From Kiritimatiellia bacterium (lineage in GTDB: Bacteria > Verrucomicrobiota > Kiritimatiellia > RFP12 > UBA1067), in assembly GCA_017459225.1 (NCBI GenBank), contig JAFUDL010000511.1, positions 1 to 25,592 of the forward strand: a stretch of 25,592 nt of DNA. The letters are read 5' to 3'. Below, one piece after another: positions 23,101 to 25,592 of this stretch. The position numbers were made by a program, and so were the translations under genes. Below the pieces are notes generated by a model. It had not been told where the DNA came from and did no database searches. It saw nothing but the letters and a program-made list of their open reading frames with translations. Within the stretch, counting starts at the first letter, position 1. Each line of letters opens with the position of its first letter.

Positions 23101-25352
23101 CTAAATCCGACTTCGTCATCTCATCCGCGGCCGACTGGAACACCCTCGCCGAGGCCGTGGCGCTTGGCTACACTTACGAGGGACGTACGGTGCGGCTTGC
23201 CGCGGACATCACCGTCACAACGATGGTGGGCGACGTGGATGCGGGCAAATCCTTCCGCGGCACCTTCGACGGCGGTGGCCACACGCTTACATTCAACTAC
23301 GAGACCAATCAGATCTACTGCGCCCCCTTCTTGTCGGTCGAGCAGGCCACGTTTGAGAACCTCAAGGTGGCCGGCACCATCAAGACAAGCGCCAAGTTCG
23401 CCGCCGGGCTCATCTCCGCAAGCTGGGGCGACTGCACCATACGCAACTGCCAGGTCGGCATCGAGATCAATTCGCAGGTGCAGGGCGACGGAACGCATGG
23501 CGGCTTCATCGCCATCAGCGGCGAGGGCGCGGGCGGGAACCAGATACGCTTCGAGAACTGCCTGTTCAACGGCCTCTTCAGGGGCGCCTCCACCACGCTC
23601 TGCGGCGGCTTCGTGGGATGGAACCGCGTCAATGTCAGCTACACCTCCTGCCTCTTCGACCCGGCGGTGCAGGAGTTCGCGAGCGGCGCCACCTTCAACC
23701 GCAACAATGCGGGCTCCTTCACCCGCGCCTACTACAAAACCGTCCTCGGCGCCGCCCAGGGCATCAACGCCTCCCAAATGTCCCCCCCCCAGCTGCTTGA
23801 GTTCCTCGGCGACGGCTGGAAGATGTACGAGGAAATGGGACTATGGTATGTCGTGCCGAAGATGAACACATTTTCCAACTCTAACCCCTCCACCGTGGAT
23901 GGCCTCATGTTCAACGGCGTGACCGTGAGCGACGAATCGGCCAGTGTGAAGATAGGCTTTGCGGAACAAGTCCTCGTCATCCGCTCGGCCGCCGACTGGA
24001 ACACCTTCGCCGACAACGTGGCAAGCGGCGCGGAGTCGTATGACGGCTGGACCGTAAAGCTCGCAGACGACATCAGCGTCTCGAAGATGGTGGGCGCAGC
24101 AGGAAAGCCTTTCAGGGGTATTTTCGACGGTCTGGGCCACACGATCACCGTCAACCTGCAGGCAGGCGGCCAGGGTGTTGCGCTATTCTATGAAATCAAT
24201 GAGGCAACCATCCAGAACTTGAGAGTCAATGGAAGCATCACCTCCACCCGACTCCGCCCGGCCAGCTTTGCCGCGTTCGTCACGGGAAGCCGCAGCACCA
24301 TCAAGAGCTGTTGGAGCGATGTGTCGATCACCGCCAGTTATGGAGATTGGATAGATGCAGGCGGCATTGTGGCCCGTGTTGACAATTCGGCGAAGCTCAT
24401 CGTCAATGACTGTGCCTTCCACGGATCCATCAATTATACGTCCGAAAATGGTTATGAAGGCGGGGGCATGATAGGATGGGTTAACGGAGATGCGGAGTTA
24501 AACAACTGCCTGTTTGCGCCGAAGTCCATCATAAGGGCGAAGACGGACGGCAACTCGTATTACTTTGCCGCTGCCTACAATCGTGACTGTTACAAGCTTT
24601 CCAATTGCTACTACAGTGGCGCCGCCTGGAGCTCGACGCTCAAGAGCGAGGGCATACAGGGCAATGCGTTGAGCGCTCCAGCGCTAGTCGGCTCGCTCGG
24701 CAGCGCTGCCTGGAGAACGTTTCAGGAGGGGGGAGTGACGTACGTTGTGCCGAAGATGGAATTCGCAGCGGTCGCCGTGGCGGAATTCGTAGGCACCACC
24801 TCGCCCGTGACGCTGGGCACTGGCGGCTATCGCTCCGCGCTCATAATCGCAGACGACGGCAAGCTTGCAGTTCCCGAGACCGGTGCCACGGTCAACTCGT
24901 GCCGTGCCTTCTTCTTGCTGAAGGGACTTCCGGCGGGGAGCGTGGCGACTCGCTATGTGTTGAACCTCGGCAGCACGTCTTCCACAGGCCCCCTTGACAT
25001 GCCCACTGCGTCAGGCTACGCGCTTTGGGCGTCCGACAACGGCATTTCCGGCGCGGCGGACGAGACGGACGCTAACGGCGTGGCCAACGTGTTCCGATAC
25101 GCCTTCGACAAGCCTGCGGGCGCGTTCGCCGATCCTGCGCTCCTTTCGATTGCCATTGAGGCCGGGCAGGTGGTGATCTACACTCCGCCGCTCGTGAATA
25201 CGGAAGGTTACACGTTCAACATTGTAGCCACGGATGCGCTAGGCGGAAACGACACGGCCACGTATCCGGTCGATCAGTCTGGCAGAACGCCGATTCCCGC
25301 CGCGAACAAGCCCGCCCGCTTCTTCCGCATCCGGGCCGTGGAAACGGAGTAG
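20145..25352 (+). CDS. Very large secreted GLUG-module repeat protein (adhesin-like)
   Basis: A 1735-residue secreted protein with a signal peptide (MKTVKTIFSLAVILVAVAAR, then GATVSL). A beta-helix-like domain opens it (TLQNNDVLTGAGG, ATVTLRDVNITAI, GIGGGYG repeats), and a shorter second copy occurs from about residue 515 (VTLTDASGLVPLEDGAVLTG). Four modules of about 240 residues each begin near 263, 752, 992 and 1279 with SAADWNxFA, LAADIxVTxMVG and PFxGTFDGxGHTL. They continue with GLUG-type strands (GGIVGHGG, GGFVGW, NCLF). The C-terminal stretch (ANVFRYAFDKPAGAF, YTPPLVNTEGYTF, ending ARFFRIRAVETE) looks like a shared sorting domain. GLUG modules occur in bacterial surface and adhesion proteins. 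No catalytic site is visible, so a host- or polysaccharide-binding role is inferred. Transcribed alone from the 20075 promoter. Confidence 0.85.
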   Translation: MKTVKTIFSLAVILVAVAARGATVSLTSGTGDVTLQNNDVLTGAGGPETHVTIAAGATVTLRDVNITAIPHDFGDVSHMWAGITCEGDATIVLEGANIVKGGYEDYPGIFVPEGSTVTIKGKGALDVSSNGKGAGIGGGYGLNCGRISLAGGTITATGGSMAAGIGGGAYAECDNIDIGVGTVVTATGGKYAPGIGSGAVGSCRAVVITESARCVTAISGVSAPYSVGAGAQGSSQGVMIAGVVQAEDITVSPYIYNPCITNITSAADWDAFASRVNRGIDAYEDLTVTLAADINVTNMVGIVSCPFSGTFEGGGHSLVVDISTGGAAGATFGNIRGATIRNLNVSGSVTGGKHSAGLVAICVNSSTNTISGCNVSVAVSNAEYAGGIVGHGGNVNENLSIKDCVFSGTIFGFANHAGGILGWGDTMTLSISNCLFKGSFFPASSGTYHPVACMTSCTMVSATIVDTYYLKDLAPTVAGNNVISGAGVPVSATCVPLEWTEEVTAADGLTYYAAPPVVTLTDASGLVPLEDGAVLTGTGGVGTQIIIAPGATVMFRDVVVTSIGNDNNHQWAGVTCFGDAVIVLKGVNRVDGGSGNNPGFEVRGGATLAFQGDGTLDTRGKGSAAAIDGSFTVADNLIDMADGNTRRIFPGINIAETESNAAAIASHAGRTETVLMADRTLYIDGRYNTLCLPFSMSAAEIAASPLAGAIIKKLDNATSGLAGGTLSLDFTDVTEIEAGTPYVVRWPIDIIIRSAADWNAFASRVSNGTESYKGKIVKLAADISVTTMAGTVANPFKGTFDGCGHILIFNYTSNSADNIAPFLYVDGATIKNLVVLGSAVSTSRSSGIVGESVNLSHIVNCRVNSTISGRYYCGGMSTGGKVAIENCLFDGKISGLSSSGGFVGWSEPSMSIRNCLFAPQADSSISGGTFYYLSGSGYVPPVNSYYTTALGATQGESAEGMTAEQMCSALGDGWELVGGRACPVMPKSDFVISSAADWNTLAEAVALGYTYEGRTVRLAADITVTTMVGDVDAGKSFRGTFDGGGHTLTFNYETNQIYCAPFLSVEQATFENLKVAGTIKTSAKFAAGLISASWGDCTIRNCQVGIEINSQVQGDGTHGGFIAISGEGAGGNQIRFENCLFNGLFRGASTTLCGGFVGWNRVNVSYTSCLFDPAVQEFASGATFNRNNAGSFTRAYYKTVLGAAQGINASQMSPPQLLEFLGDGWKMYEEMGLWYVVPKMNTFSNSNPSTVDGLMFNGVTVSDESASVKIGFAEQVLVIRSAADWNTFADNVASGAESYDGWTVKLADDISVSKMVGAAGKPFRGIFDGLGHTITVNLQAGGQGVALFYEINEATIQNLRVNGSITSTRLRPASFAAFVTGSRSTIKSCWSDVSITASYGDWIDAGGIVARVDNSAKLIVNDCAFHGSINYTSENGYEGGGMIGWVNGDAELNNCLFAPKSIIRAKTDGNSYYFAAAYNRDCYKLSNCYYSGAAWSSTLKSEGIQGNALSAPALVGSLGSAAWRTFQEGGVTYVVPKMEFAAVAVAEFVGTTSPVTLGTGGYRSALIIADDGKLAVPETGATVNSCRAFFLLKGLPAGSVATRYVLNLGSTSSTGPLDMPTASGYALWASDNGISGAADETDANGVANVFRYAFDKPAGAFADPALLSIAIEAGQVVIYTPPLVNTEGYTFNIVATDALGGNDTATYPVDQSGRTPIPAANKPARFFRIRAVETE
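20931..24720 (+). repeat. Four diverged ~0.7-kb coding repeats (GLUG modules)
   Basis: Repeat units begin at about 20931, 22398, 23118 and 23979, each opening with the codons for an (I)xSAADW motif and ending near an NCLF/CLF-rich strand and a YY-containing strand. The first two are separated by the second beta-helix-like domain (about 21690-22390); the last three are nearly head to tail. The copies are clearly diverged at DNA level, so recombination between them is less likely than between recent duplicates. Confidence 0.8.
23782..23790 (+). repeat. C9 homopolymer tract inside the GLUG protein gene
   Basis: Nine consecutive C bases encode the end of Ser, two Pro and the first base of Gln in the MSPPQLL segment. 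A one-base change would shift the frame and truncate the last third of the protein. A shorter G7 run occurs at 21952-21958 in the same gene. This could be slippage-based phase variation or an assembly-sensitive site. Confidence 0.7.
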
Positions 25353-25382
25353 TCCTCTACGCAGACCTCGTCATTCTGGCAG

Positions 25383-25404
25383 GGCGGCGTGATCTCATGC
25401 CGCC
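25383..25404. other. Near-perfect palindrome downstream of the GLUG gene
   Basis: GGCGGCGTGA (25383-25392) pairs with TCATGCCGCC (25395-25404), with one G-U pair and a two-base centre. It begins 30 bp after the stop at 25350-25352. No T-run follows on either strand close enough for a standard intrinsic terminator; an A8 run lies 41 bp further on. It could be a transcript-end stabiliser or a protein-binding site. Confidence 0.55.
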
Positions 25405-25516
25405 GCCACGGTGTGTCCAGCCGCAACCACGAATTACAAACCGCAAAAAAAATTGGCTCTTCGTGCATGAGTGTGGGTCGGTTCATGCCACCTCCTGACG
25501 AGCTTCCCCTTTGTTC

Positions 25517-25592
25517 ATGCGCATCGGAGCGTTGCAACTGGGCCACGGGATTGTGATGTTCGAGCAGAACAGCATTACGAGCGCGATCATCG
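25517..25592 (+). CDS. Possible start of a further gene (partial, right edge)
   Basis: An open frame from ATG at 25517 to the window end reads MRIGALQLGHGIVMFEQNSI and continues ITSAII-like residues without a stop. Amino-acid composition looks protein-like, but there is no clear Shine-Dalgarno or promoter, and an internal ATG at 25556 is an alternative start. No family can be assigned from 25 residues. The stretch 25353-25516 holds only the palindrome and an A8 run that I can recognise. Confidence 0.35.
   Translation, partial: MRIGALQLGHGIVMFEQNSITSAII

Noticed and set aside
25383..25404. Intrinsic terminator after the GLUG gene
   Set aside because: The stem is good but no T-run follows, and the loop would be only two bases without opening pairs; it is listed as a palindrome instead.

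Overview
The window is a dense stretch of a high-GC bacterial chromosome. Nearly all genes lie on the + strand, and intergenic gaps are short. The mix of families suggests a PVC-superphylum bacterium, most likely a Kiritimatiellota-like or Lentisphaerae/Verrucomicrobia-like lineage. The pointers are secreted LamG-like and GLUG-repeat proteins sharing a C-terminal tail, a fused discoidin/propeller/c-heme/SUMF1 protein, Sel1 repeats and a secondary-lipid-type synthase. This placement is inference; there is no rRNA or other marker here.

Layout. (1) Bases 2-3968: the 3' part of hisS, a Sel1-repeat exported protein and an acetolactate synthase large subunit, closely spaced and probably co-transcribed. 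(2) 4027-7198: a promoter, then a phenylacetate-CoA-ligase-type enzyme, a tandem-ACT-domain protein and threonine synthase as an operon. (3) 7218-9000: a monocistronic secreted protein with its own promoter, a hairpin at the mRNA 5' end and a strong intrinsic terminator. (4) 9024-15971: a three-gene operon driven by a near-consensus promoter. It encodes a ketosynthase-like protein, an AT-like/DH-like/phosphopantetheinyl-transferase fusion and an Orn/Lys/Arg-type decarboxylase. (5) 15956-20021: a 1315-residue secreted mosaic protein with two CXXCH heme sites. (6) 20019-25352: a 1735-residue secreted repeat protein. (7) A possible start of another gene at the right edge.

The most interesting region is 9049-15971. 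The ketosynthase, acyltransferase and first dehydratase-like domains all keep their folds' landmark motifs but have lost the catalytic residues: KS Cys to Ala and first His to Asp; AT Ser to Ala and His to Asn; DH His to Phe. The fused phosphopantetheinyl transferase and the adjacent PLP decarboxylase look intact. No acyl carrier protein is encoded nearby. This resembles the non-catalytic partner half of a PUFA/heterocyst-glycolipid-type synthase, here joined to an amino-acid decarboxylase.

The five promoters I can see share one architecture: an extended -10 element (TGn directly before TAnnnT) with 17-18 bp to a -35-like hexamer. Two of them have short tandem repeats next to the -35. The ketosynthase-like gene seems to be read from a leaderless GTG start.
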